Assembly (NCBI GenBank): GCA_049510975.1
Contig: JBEKYM010000011.1
Span: 25,999 to 89,998 of the forward strand
Direction of reading: 5' to 3'
Source of the DNA: JAKACA01 sp049510975
GTDB taxonomy: Bacteria; Actinomycetota; Acidimicrobiia; Acidimicrobiales; Bog-793
DNA: 64,000 nucleotides
How positions within the stretch are numbered: the first letter of the stretch is position 1; each line of letters begins with the position of its first letter. This document shows positions 8,459 through 16,123 of this stretch, piece by piece. Under the pieces are notes generated by a model that had not been told where the DNA came from, did no database searches, and worked only from the letters and a program-made list of their open reading frames with translations. The position numbers and the translations under genes are program-made.

Positions 8459-8472
8459 GGGTCCTTCGGCCC
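8459..8472 (+). promoter_or_regulatory. DosR/DevR-like box upstream of acyl-CoA synthetase
   Basis: GGGTC-CTTC-GGCCC, flanked by AAAC and TTGT. It has the 5+4+5 architecture of the actinobacterial DosR hypoxia box (GGGAC-N4-GTCCC). It is 34 bases upstream of the GTG at 8507 in the 252-base divergent gap. GGCACAA (8450-8456) and TTGTGCC flank it as a further inverted repeat. The same motif recurs at other promoters in this window. Confidence 0.55.
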
Positions 8473-8506
8473 TTGTGCCACCACGGGCATCCGTCATCAT
8501 CACTTT

Positions 8507-10393
8507 GTGGACGTAGCGACGGTTCGAGACCGGCTGGAGCACCTTCGAAAGACGGAGTCACGCCGGATCGGGGTTCCTGACAGCCAGGGTGCCACGATCG
8601 TGCAGGCACTGGTGGCCAACGGCGAGCGATGTCCAGACGTTCCGGCCATGCGTCACCGCTCGGCGGCCCTCTCGCGGCAGGGCGAGTGGGACATCGTCTC
8701 CTGGGGTGAGTACCTGAGGGCCGTCGAGCAGATCGCAGCCGGCCTGGCAAAGCTGGGTGTCCAACGCGGTGAGCGCGTCGCCATCCTGTCGGCCAATTGT
8801 GTCGAGTGGCACCTTGCGGATCTGGGTGGCCTCGCCAACGGGAGCGTGACCGTCCCGATCTACCCGACGAGCTCGTCCTCCCAGATCGCCTACTTCCTGC
8901 GCCACGCCCGGGTCAAGGTGTGCTTCGTCGACAGCCACATGCAGCTGGGCAAGGTCCTCGAAGTGAGGAGCGAGCTGCCCGAGCTCGAACGGATCGTCCT
9001 CGCCGACGGGGCGCGGCGGGCGGGCGATTCGGTCATGTCGCTCGACGATCTGCGGGGCCTCGGAGCGGACCAGCTGGCCGATCCGGCGCACACGGGACTC
9101 GATCCCGACCGTCAGGCAGGCCCGGAGGATGTCGCCACCATCGTCTACACGAGCGGCACGACGGGACCGCCGAAGGGAGCGCTCATCAGCCACGGCAACA
9201 TCATGTGGACGCTGCGGAGCGTGACGCCCGTCTACGACATCGGCGAAGGCGAACGACTGCTGTCGTTTCTTCCGCTCAGCCACATCGCCGAGCGCATGAT
9301 GAGCGACTTCCTGCCTATCGCCGTCCGAGGCGAGACGTGGTTCGCCCGCGGTCTCGCCACCGTGGCCGAGGACCTCCGCGAATGTCGCCCGACCGTCTTC
9401 CTGGCGGTTCCCCGGGTGTGGGAGAAGCTCCGCGAAGGCATCGAGGACCATCTCCGCACCGAGCCGCTCCCAGTGCGTCGCGCCATGGCGCGATACATCG
9501 ACCTCGGGTTGAAGAAAGTGGCAGCGGAGGAACAGCACCGGCCCCTCCCGGTGGCGAGCTTGGCCGTCCACTCGGCTCTGAATGCGACCCTTGGCACGAC
9601 TGTCCGTCAGCAGCTCGGGCTGGACCACGCTCGTGTGCTCGTGACGGCGGCGGCGCCCACGCATCCTGACCTCATCCGCTGGTTTCATGCCATCGATCTG
9701 GCCGTGCTGCAGATCTACGGGCAGACGGAGGGCTGTGGGCCCACAGCTGCGACCCACGGCGACCACTGCCGGATCGGAACCGTCGGCAGTTCCCTGCCGG
9801 GAATGGACGTCCGGATCGCCGACGACGGTGAGATTCTCTTGAAAGGCGGCAATGTCTGCCTCGGTTACCTCGACGACGCCGTCGCCACGGCCGAGCTCAT
9901 CGACCCGGACGGGTGGATGCACACCGGAGACACCGGAGGGTTCGATCCGGATGGTTGCCTACGCATCGTCGGACGCAAGAAGGATCTGATCATCACCGCT
10001 GCCGGTCACAATGTCGCTCCGCAGGTGATCGAGACCGAGTTGTGCAATCACCCCCTCATCTCCGAGGCCGTTGTCGTCGGCGATGGCCGCAAGTACCTTG
10101 CGGCGCTGCTCACCTTGGACCCCGAAATGCTCACACTCTGGGCGCAGCGGCACGACAAGTTGGCCGAGGCGGAGTCCCTCACCGAGGACCCCGATCTCGT
10201 CGCCGAGATGCAGGCGGCAATCGACCACGTCAACGAACTGGGCTCGCACGCGGACGGGATCCGCAAGTTCAGGGTGCTGGCGCACGACTTGACGACAGCA
10301 GCAGGCGAGCTGACGCCGACCTTGAAAGTCAAGCGGGCGGCCGTGTACGAGCACTACCGCGAGGTGATCGACGAGCTGTACGCAGGCGACTGA
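8507..10393 (+). CDS. long-chain fatty-acid-CoA ligase (AMP-forming)
   Basis: A 628-residue adenylate-forming enzyme activating fatty acids to acyl-CoA via acyl-AMP. Motifs in order are the P-loop YTSGTTGPPKG (about residue 215), the YGQTEG adenine/acyl motif (about 403), HTGDTGGFDPDG with GRKKDLII (about 475), and a C-terminal catalytic-lysine region TPTLKVKR. The length and the PLSHIAERM segment fit the FACS/FadD15 group. GTG 8507 is used because homology begins just after it; no clear Shine-Dalgarno is seen, and ATG 8647 would cut conserved sequence. It is divergent from the S53 peptidase, with a DosR-like box upstream. Confidence 0.88.
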   Translation: MDVATVRDRLEHLRKTESRRIGVPDSQGATIVQALVANGERCPDVPAMRHRSAALSRQGEWDIVSWGEYLRAVEQIAAGLAKLGVQRGERVAILSANCVEWHLADLGGLANGSVTVPIYPTSSSSQIAYFLRHARVKVCFVDSHMQLGKVLEVRSELPELERIVLADGARRAGDSVMSLDDLRGLGADQLADPAHTGLDPDRQAGPEDVATIVYTSGTTGPPKGALISHGNIMWTLRSVTPVYDIGEGERLLSFLPLSHIAERMMSDFLPIAVRGETWFARGLATVAEDLRECRPTVFLAVPRVWEKLREGIEDHLRTEPLPVRRAMARYIDLGLKKVAAEEQHRPLPVASLAVHSALNATLGTTVRQQLGLDHARVLVTAAAPTHPDLIRWFHAIDLAVLQIYGQTEGCGPTAATHGDHCRIGTVGSSLPGMDVRIADDGEILLKGGNVCLGYLDDAVATAELIDPDGWMHTGDTGGFDPDGCLRIVGRKKDLIITAAGHNVAPQVIETELCNHPLISEAVVVGDGRKYLAALLTLDPEMLTLWAQRHDKLAEAESLTEDPDLVAEMQAAIDHVNELGSHADGIRKFRVLAHDLTTAAGELTPTLKVKRAAVYEHYREVIDELYAGD

Positions 10394-10411
10394 GCCGTCG
10401 CCCCCTGGCAC

Positions 10412-10942
10412 CTACTCGGCGGAGAGGTGACTCATCGTGGCTTGCTTCGAGGATGCTCGCCGGCTCGGCGCGATGCGCACGAGGGCGTTATAGGTGACGA
10501 GCCCGATGGCGAGGTGCATCACCATGAGAACGAAAACGGCCTTCGGGGGTTGATTGACCGAGAGCAGGTACACGTCCGGCAAGAGCAACACGGCGGTGAC
10601 GAGGATGGCGAGGCGAAAGAACAACCATCTCGGCGCGGAGGAGATCTTCGTCACGACGGGCCAGGCGACACAGGCGATCACCACGCCGATGATGGTCAGC
10701 TTGCCGTAGTCAGAAGGACGAAAGTGAACGTAGTGCTTTGTGGAAGCGAAGATCGCCGTCCCGATCGCCACGATCAGCGCGTCGGCAGCGAGGGAGCCGA
10801 CGAGAGAAACGAGCGTCGCCACCGCCAGGCGGGGTCCCGCCGGCTGCTGTCGCCGGCGGGGGAAATCGACCTTGAACAGCGCCAGTAGGCGCTCGATCTC
10901 CGTGGGCTGGCGGTAGGAACGCGTGGGTGCGGACACAAGCAC
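10412..10942 (-). CDS. four-helix membrane protein of unknown function
   Basis: A 176-residue protein with about four predicted membrane helices (around residues 42-66, 82-100, 108-130 and 137-156) and a short basic cytoplasmic N-terminus. It recalls the DUF6069-type small membrane proteins of actinobacteria, but this is not certain. It is convergent with the acyl-CoA synthetase (18-base gap). The start is GTG 10942. No function is proposed. Confidence 0.6.
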   Translation of the reverse strand: MLVSAPTRSYRQPTEIERLLALFKVDFPRRRQQPAGPRLAVATLVSLVGSLAADALIVAIGTAIFASTKHYVHFRPSDYGKLTIIGVVIACVAWPVVTKISSAPRWLFFRLAILVTAVLLLPDVYLLSVNQPPKAVFVLMVMHLAIGLVTYNALVRIAPSRRASSKQATMSHLSAE

Positions 10943-11123
10943 AGCCTAAGGCGTGCGTGCCGCTGCTTCCGACCCCCGTAAGGATGATTCTCGGCGTCGG
11001 TGTCTCCACCGAAAGTCGTAGGCGGCAACGAGACCGGCGACGCGTCGGGGTCGCGGTCGCCGGCGAGCGGTACTCTCAGCCGACAGACAAACCACCAAGG
11101 ACTCGGAAAGATACGAGCATCCG

Positions 11124-12359
11124 ATGCGCCCAGTCGCCGGCTCAGCCCACTCGCGGAGTTTCCAGCAACCTGCTTCGGACGGGCGTCGCCGCTTGTTCGA
11201 AGACCTCCGCTGGCTCGTGCACTCGCGCCCGCTTGCCACCGACGCTTTCATGGCGGTTGTTCTCCTGGGGCTCTGCACCCTCTGGCTTGCCTGGACGGGC
11301 ACGGCTGACTGGCAGCGGGCAGCCGTCCAGCTCGCCGTGATCGCGCCGCTGGTCTGGCGTCGCTCATTCCCGAGTGCAGTCTTCGGAGTCATGGCGGTCA
11401 TCGGTCTTGGCCAATGGGTTCTCGGCTACCGGCTCGTGGGCGACGCCTCGCTGCTGATCGCCCTGTACACGGTGGCGGTGCACGAGTCCCGCGCCCGGGC
11501 GCTCCTGGCCTCGGGGATCATGGAAGTCGGTGCCGTGCTGGCGGCGACTCGGTGGCACCCGGCGGGGACGCTTCCACGCTCGTTCTTGTTCCTCACGGCG
11601 ACGGTCGTGGCGGCTCTGTTCATCGGTCTCACCGTGCGTTCGGGCAGCGAGTACATGGGCTGGCTTGCCGAGCGGGCCGAACGGCTCGAGATCGAACGTG
11701 ACCAGCAGGCCTCGATCGGGGCGGCGGCCGAGCGCACCCGCATCGCTCGAGAGATGCACGACATCGTCGCCCACAGCCTCTCGGTCGTTGTCACGCTCGC
11801 CGATGCGGCCTCCATCGCCAGCAGATCGGAGCCGGAGCGGGCGACGCAGGCGATGGAGCAGGTCTCAGCAGTCGGCAGGCAAGCCCTCACCGACATGCGG
11901 AGGCTCATCGGCGTGCTCCGGGCGGATGCGCCCGGTGCCGAGTTGAGTCCGGCACCCACGATCGCACAGCTGGACGCGCTCTTCGAGCGCGTGCGCTCGA
12001 CTGGACTGGCAGTGACCGTCGAGTCCACGGGTACGCCGTTCGTGCCCGGTGCTGGCCTCGAGCTCACGGTCTATCGCATCGTGCAGGAAGCCCTCACCAA
12101 CACCTTGAAGCACGCCGGGGCGACGAAGGCGAGCGTCCTGCTGCACTACGCACGCCCGGTCCTCGAGCTCCGAGTGGTCGACAACGGGTCGCGCGTCGCT
12201 TCGAGGTCGGGCAACGAGATCGGCGAGCCGGGGCATGGGATCGAAGGTATGCGGGAGCGGGCGAGGCTCCACGACGGCGTCGTTTGGGCAGGACCGGGTG
12301 AGCTTGACGGCTGGGTCGTGTCGGCTTCGCTTGTCGACACGGCGCCCGTCCTGCGATGA
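11124..12359 (+). CDS. NarL-type sensor histidine kinase
   Basis: A 411-residue membrane-bound kinase. The N-terminal half has about five or six hydrophobic segments (residues 40-172) and no large extracytoplasmic domain. A HisKA_3 dimerisation domain follows, with the phospho-acceptor His212 in RIAREMHDIVAHSL. The C-terminal HATPase has an N box (YRIVQEALTNTLKHA) and a G box (GHGIEGMRERA). Its stop overlaps the ATG of the response regulator by 4 bases, so the pair is translationally coupled. It is not a GAF-type DosS/DosT kinase. Confidence 0.92.
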   Translation: MRPVAGSAHSRSFQQPASDGRRRLFEDLRWLVHSRPLATDAFMAVVLLGLCTLWLAWTGTADWQRAAVQLAVIAPLVWRRSFPSAVFGVMAVIGLGQWVLGYRLVGDASLLIALYTVAVHESRARALLASGIMEVGAVLAATRWHPAGTLPRSFLFLTATVVAALFIGLTVRSGSEYMGWLAERAERLEIERDQQASIGAAAERTRIAREMHDIVAHSLSVVVTLADAASIASRSEPERATQAMEQVSAVGRQALTDMRRLIGVLRADAPGAELSPAPTIAQLDALFERVRSTGLAVTVESTGTPFVPGAGLELTVYRIVQEALTNTLKHAGATKASVLLHYARPVLELRVVDNGSRVASRSGNEIGEPGHGIEGMRERARLHDGVVWAGPGELDGWVVSASLVDTAPVLR

Positions 12360-13045
12360 CGATCCGGGTCCTGCTCGTCGACGATCAGGAGTTGCTGCGG
12401 CTCGGGTTCGCGATGATCCTTGCCGCCGAGGACGGGATCGAAGTCGTCGGCGAAGCGGCCGACGGCGCCGAGGCCGTGGAGCTTGCCGAGCGGCTCGCTC
12501 CGGATGTCGTCCTCATGGACGTGCGGATGCCGGTCATGGACGGGATCGAAGCCACGCGGAGGATCGTGGCGAACGAGTCCACCGTTCGCGTGCTCGTGCT
12601 CACGACCTTCGATCTCGACGAGTATGCGTTCGGCGCGTTGGGCGCGGGGGCGAGCGGGTTTCTCTTGAAGGACGTGCCCCCAGCTGAGCTGGCCTCTGCC
12701 ATCCGGACCGTGGCGGCAGGAGACGCCGTCGTGTCACCGCGCATCACTCGGCGCTTGCTCGACGAATACGCCCACGTCATGAGACCAGCCGGCGAGGGGG
12801 CGCCGTCGGCAGCCGCCGTGGCATTGGACGCACTGACCGAGCGAGAGCGCGACGTGTTCATCGCACTTGCTGAGGGCCTGTCCAACGCAGAGATCGCCGC
12901 CCGCCTGTTCGTGTCCGAGGCGACCGTGAAGTCCCACATCGGCAGGATCTTCGGCAAGCTGGGTCTGCGCGACCGGGTGCAAGCCGTTGTCCTCGCTTTC
13001 CAGACCGGCATTGTTCGCCCGGACGGTCCAGCGCGCCAATCCTGA
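12356..13045 (+). CDS. NarL/LuxR-family response regulator
   Basis: A 229-residue regulator with an N-terminal receiver (phospho-acceptor Asp55 in LMDVRMP, acidic pocket DD at 10-11, FLLKD lysine) and a C-terminal LuxR helix-turn-helix (LTERERDVF, GLSNAEIAARLFVSEATVKSHI). It is coupled to the upstream histidine kinase through an ATGA overlap and is its cognate partner. Targets are unknown. DosR belongs to the same family, but nothing ties this protein to the DosR-like boxes. Confidence 0.93.
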   Translation: MTIRVLLVDDQELLRLGFAMILAAEDGIEVVGEAADGAEAVELAERLAPDVVLMDVRMPVMDGIEATRRIVANESTVRVLVLTTFDLDEYAFGALGAGASGFLLKDVPPAELASAIRTVAAGDAVVSPRITRRLLDEYAHVMRPAGEGAPSAAAVALDALTERERDVFIALAEGLSNAEIAARLFVSEATVKSHIGRIFGKLGLRDRVQAVVLAFQTGIVRPDGPARQS

Positions 13046-13051
13046 TCGAGG

Positions 13052-13070
13052 CAGCGCGGCTGCGGCGCTG
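13052..13070. terminator. hairpin between convergent genes
   Basis: CAGCGC/GCGCTG inverted repeat with a 7-base loop in the 29-base gap between the response regulator and the minus-strand DinB-like gene. No T-tract. Confidence 0.35.
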
Positions 13071-13074
13071 GCAG

Positions 13075-13623
13075 TCAAGCGCCGGCAGCGGGCGCCCGCG
13101 CCCCGATGTCGGTGAGGTGATGCACGATGTCGTGCAGCAGGTATCGGCCGAGCGTCTCGACACTGAAGCGAGCTCCATCGCTGCGGGTGCCCACGCGCTC
13201 CCACTCGTGGTCGGTCACTGCGGCGAACCTGCCGGCGAGTCCGTTCCCTGCCTCGAGGAGCTCGATAGCGACGAGCGCAGGGTCCTGCTCGTCGTAACGT
13301 CCCGATACGGCAGTGGCGTCTTGGTCCCAATTGGCGAAGGAGGGGTTCTCGGTGTCGAGCATCAGGTCGAGACGCTCATCGAAACGACGGAACACATCAC
13401 GGACATGGCAGCCGTACTCGAGGCGGGACCAGCGCTCCTCGGACGGGCGGACGGTCAGGGTCTCGCTGTCGCCGGCAGCAAGAACACCGACCCAGGCGGA
13501 GGCGTTGTCGCGGAGGATCGCAGCGATGTGCTCTCGGTCTACGGCGCGGGAATCGAAGCCGCACTCGACGCAGGGTCGCTCGAGCACCCAGGTCCAGTCC
13601 TTGGTGTCGGGGCTGATGGCCAT
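13075..13623 (-). CDS. DinB-like metalloprotein
   Basis: A 182-residue predicted four-helix protein of the DinB superfamily. A first metal histidine is in GCHVRDVFRRFDERL and a cluster (HDIVHHLTDI) lies near the C-terminus. An N-terminal segment with two cysteines (ERPCVECGFD) could bind a further ion. Its ATG (13621-13623) shares one base with the TGA of the upstream glutaminase-like gene, so the two are coupled. Substrate unknown. Different in sequence from the DinB protein near 3 kb. Confidence 0.75.
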   Translation of the reverse strand: MAISPDTKDWTWVLERPCVECGFDSRAVDREHIAAILRDNASAWVGVLAAGDSETLTVRPSEERWSRLEYGCHVRDVFRRFDERLDLMLDTENPSFANWDQDATAVSGRYDEQDPALVAIELLEAGNGLAGRFAAVTDHEWERVGTRSDGARFSVETLGRYLLHDIVHHLTDIGARAPAAGA

Positions 13624-14384
13624 CAGTCGGACGCCCCGGCCAGCTCGGCACGCTCGGGTTCGGCAGCGTGAGCTTGCACAGCGGCAGCGAAGCCGGCGAT
13701 GAGCGGGTGCACCCACGTGGCGTCGGACGACAACTCCGGTTGGAACAACGTGCCCACGTAGAACCGGAGGTCCGGAAGCTCCACGACCCGGGGTGCACCG
13801 CGGGAGTCCCGTCCGCTGAAGACGAGGCCGTGTTCCTGCAACGTGGCCAGGTAGTCCGCATTGAGCCCATAGCGGCAGAAGAAGCGCTCAGTCGTGGGAC
13901 CGACCCCCATGAGGCGCCCGGCTCTCGTGCCAGAGCTGATCATCACCGCTGCCTCCTCCCCGAGCAGCGAGCAATCGAGCGGTACGATCAAGGGCTCAGG
14001 GCAGTCCGGCCGTTCCTCGGCGTTGTCGACGCTGGCGAGCCCGCAGACGTTGCGAGCGAATTCGAGCAGCAGGTGCTGGAACCCTCCGCAGGTCCCGAGG
14101 AACGGGATGCCGCCGGTCCGGGCGGCCTCGATGGCGGAGAGGACGCCGGCGCGGTTCTCGTACGGGCTTCCCGGAATGACCCAAAGCCCGTCGAACCCGG
14201 CGACGTCTGAGGCCGTAGCCACGTCGGTGCTGTGCAGCCAGTACACCTCGATCGGCTCGTCGGCACTCGTGCTGAGGGCGTCCAGGAGCATCGGGATCCT
14301 GAGGTGCGCCTGCACCGATGGCGAGCGGTCGCCGAGGAGGGCCAAGCGGGGTGGCGGGGCGGAGCGTGCGGGCCGGAAGCTCAT
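13623..14384 (-). CDS. class-I glutamine-amidotransferase-like protein (CTP-synthase C-domain-like)
   Basis: A 253-residue single-domain protein like the glutaminase half of CTP synthase, without the synthetase half. The nucleophile elbow is LGTCGGFQH (Cys99). The usual C-terminal FHPE triad segment reads LFQPE, so the catalytic histidine is Gln215. It fits the family annotated as CTP-synthase C-terminal-region-related proteins, whose reaction is unknown. The start is ATG 14384. It is divergent from a LysR gene across 69 bases containing a palindrome, so LysR probably controls it. It is coupled to the DinB-like gene downstream. Confidence 0.75.
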   Translation of the reverse strand: MSFRPARSAPPPRLALLGDRSPSVQAHLRIPMLLDALSTSADEPIEVYWLHSTDVATASDVAGFDGLWVIPGSPYENRAGVLSAIEAARTGGIPFLGTCGGFQHLLLEFARNVCGLASVDNAEERPDCPEPLIVPLDCSLLGEEAAVMISSGTRAGRLMGVGPTTERFFCRYGLNADYLATLQEHGLVFSGRDSRGAPRVVELPDLRFYVGTLFQPELSSDATWVHPLIAGFAAAVQAHAAEPERAELAGASD

Positions 14385-14436
14385 GACAGCATCATCTTCG
14401 ATCACCGAGAGAACGTCCAACGATGTTCTGCTATCT

Positions 14437-14459
14437 CGATATAAGTCATACTTATGTCG
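14437..14459. promoter_or_regulatory. LysR operator palindrome overlapping the lysR start
   Basis: CGA-T-ATAAGT, centre CAT, ACTTAT-G-TCG: two 10-base arms with one mismatch. It contains the LysR T-N11-A core (T14442 to A14454). The ATG of lysR (14454) is inside the right arm, so binding would repress lysR directly while sitting upstream of the divergent glutaminase-like gene. Confidence 0.7.
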
Positions 14460-15350
14460 ATGGAGATCCGGGATCTGCGGGCGTTGTTGGCGGTCGTTCG
14501 CACCGGCTCGTTCACGAGGGCGGCCGAGGATCTCGGTTACTCCCAGTCGGCCATCTCTCAGCAGGTGGCGGCCCTCGAGCTCGAAGTCGGTCAGCAACTG
14601 GTCATGCGACGTCCCGTACGACCGACAGCCGCCGGTCAGCGGCTGGCCGAGCACGCGGCTCGCATCCTGCTCCGGCTCGACGTGGCTCGCAGCGAGCTCA
14701 GCCACTTCGGTCACGACACGGCCGAGCTCCACGTCGCCGTGTCTCCGCTGGCTGCGCCCGGACTGCTCGCCATCGCAATTCGCGACCTGCGGTCGAGCGA
14801 CCCTCGCCTGCAGGTGAGGATCCGTTTGCTCGATGCTGGGGCCGCCGTTGCCGAAGTGGCCTCCGGAACCGCTGATGTGGCCCTCGTCGACGGGATCGCC
14901 TCCCCGAACGAACCGCTCCACCTCGCCGATGCAGGTCTGCTGGCGTCGACGGCCCTGGCGGAGTCCGCCCTCGTGGTTGTGCTCCCGCTCGACCACCCGC
15001 TGGCCAGCCGAGCGAGCATCGACCTCGATGTGCTCGCCGATGCTCCCTGGATCGTCGCCCCGTCGCTTGCCGGCAGCGAGGTGTACGCCCTGTCACCGCT
15101 CGCGCTCGGCCACGGTCGACGAACGGCGTACGACGGTCACGATCTCCTCACCATGATCTCCCTGGTTGCCGGAGGTCTGGGCGTGGCAGTGCTACCGGCG
15201 TCCTGTTGCGGGCACCTCGACGGTGCCGTGGCCGTGCCGCTGCGGACTCCTCGGCTTGTTCACCGAACCGAGCTGCTGGCCCTTCGGTCCGTCACCGTTC
15301 GTCAGCAGCGGGCCATCGAGGCGCTCCGATCTGCGTCGTCGGCTCTTTGA
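14454..15350 (+). CDS. LysR-family transcriptional regulator
   Basis: A 298-residue protein with an N-terminal winged helix-turn-helix (residues 5-64; TGSFTRAAEDLGYSQSAISQ) and a C-terminal periplasmic-binding-like effector domain (about 90-290). Length and layout are typical. It starts at ATG 14454, inside a near-perfect palindrome; ATG 14460 is an alternative that would leave the palindrome just upstream. It is divergent from the glutaminase-like/DinB pair, its likely target. The effector is unknown. Confidence 0.92.
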   Translation: MSMEIRDLRALLAVVRTGSFTRAAEDLGYSQSAISQQVAALELEVGQQLVMRRPVRPTAAGQRLAEHAARILLRLDVARSELSHFGHDTAELHVAVSPLAAPGLLAIAIRDLRSSDPRLQVRIRLLDAGAAVAEVASGTADVALVDGIASPNEPLHLADAGLLASTALAESALVVVLPLDHPLASRASIDLDVLADAPWIVAPSLAGSEVYALSPLALGHGRRTAYDGHDLLTMISLVAGGLGVAVLPASCCGHLDGAVAVPLRTPRLVHRTELLALRSVTVRQQRAIEALRSASSAL

Positions 15351-15729
15351 CTGGCACGACTGAGCTGGCCGACTGAGCTGACCCGACCGTCGAGAGCGGG
15401 CAGTCGCCCGGCCGGTACAGCTGTCCGTGGCTCGGTGGCGCGGTTCCGTCGATGGCCCAACGCCCGATGTGCTGCAGGCCGGGACCTTCACGCCGGCGAA
15501 TCGCACGGTTCCGCTCGCAGTCCTGCGTTTGACCCATGGCCGCCCAGTCGTCGATGACGCTGAGTCCGTCGGCGTTTCGTGGCACGAGGGCGACAAAAGC
15601 CCTGCCGTGGGGATCACTCGACCGAGAACTCGTCGCCGTCCCGTTCGCTCCGACCTCAGGTCCCGTCAACGACGCGAAGACCGAGGCAGCGAGTGAGCAA
15701 GGCGAGTGAGCAAGGCGCTCGCCTGGCAG
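15351..15729. other. 379-base gap without a convincing gene
   Basis: Open frames exist on both strands but none has a recognisable domain with a Shine-Dalgarno. The gap contains a spaced direct repeat GACTGAGCTG (15358-15367 and 15371-15380) and a tandem 13-mer at 15689. It may be remnant or non-coding sequence. Confidence 0.4.
15689..15714. repeat. tandem 13-mer repeat
   Basis: GCGAGTGAGCAAG occurs twice head to tail (15689-15701, 15702-15714), just beyond the 3' end of the small Cys-rich gene. Probably a recent slip duplication. Confidence 0.8.
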
Positions 15730-15966
15730 TTAGGCAGCGACTCGCCGTGACTTGTTCCGGCGACCGCGATGCACCCGATGGCCATAGGCCATCTCCGTGG
15801 CGCGTCCGTGGACCGCGCAGCAGCTCGACTTGTTGTAGATGGACAGGACTGTGCGGCACCCGGGTTCGGCGCACACGCGCCCGGCGCTGTAGACGGCCGG
15901 AGCCTTCGAGTGCACGTCCGCTCGCTCTGCGTGCAGGACTCCTTCGGGCATGCTCACCGCGATCAT
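15730..15966 (-). CDS. small Cys/His putative zinc-binding protein
   Basis: A 78-residue protein whose middle holds C-x4-C and C-C-x2-H spacings within CAEPGCRTVLSIYNKSSCCA and the following VH. This is a compact zinc-ribbon-like pattern seen in short actinobacterial proteins. The C-terminal 20 residues are strongly basic (HRVHRGRRNKSRR), suggesting nucleic-acid binding. ATG 15966 is chosen because GGGAGGG lies 6-7 bases upstream; in-frame ATGs at 15984 and 15987 lack such a site. It is divergent from the hydrogenase operon. Function unknown. Confidence 0.65.
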   Translation of the reverse strand: MIAVSMPEGVLHAERADVHSKAPAVYSAGRVCAEPGCRTVLSIYNKSSCCAVHGRATEMAYGHRVHRGRRNKSRRVAA

Positions 15967-16062
15967 CTCGGCCCTCCCATTCATCATCCGGCCCATTCGT
16001 CGTCCGGGACGGGCCCGGATCACCGTGGTACTCAGTGTCGACCCGACGGCGGGCCGCCAATA

Positions 16063-16076
16063 GGGCCAAAGGTCAG
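16063..16076 (-). promoter_or_regulatory. DosR-like box (imperfect) before the hydrogenase operon
   Basis: On the minus strand it reads CTGAC-CTTT-GGCCC, flanked by TATT. One half-site is perfect and the other has a mismatch relative to the GGGAC-type half. It is centred about 54 bases upstream of the hydrogenase GTG start, similar to the placement of the stronger copies in this window. Confidence 0.4.
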
Positions 16077-16123
16077 GACATAAGACCATGGTCGGCAACT
16101 GGAAAGGGTCGTAGCCTGAACCT

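Noticed and set aside
7592..8506. Upstream extension of the acyl-CoA synthetase frame
   Set aside because: It runs antisense through the S53 peptidase; homology starts only after GTG 8507.
15292..15669. 125-codon minus-strand frame after lysR
   Set aside because: No domain, no Shine-Dalgarno, and it overlaps the lysR 3' end; treated as non-coding.
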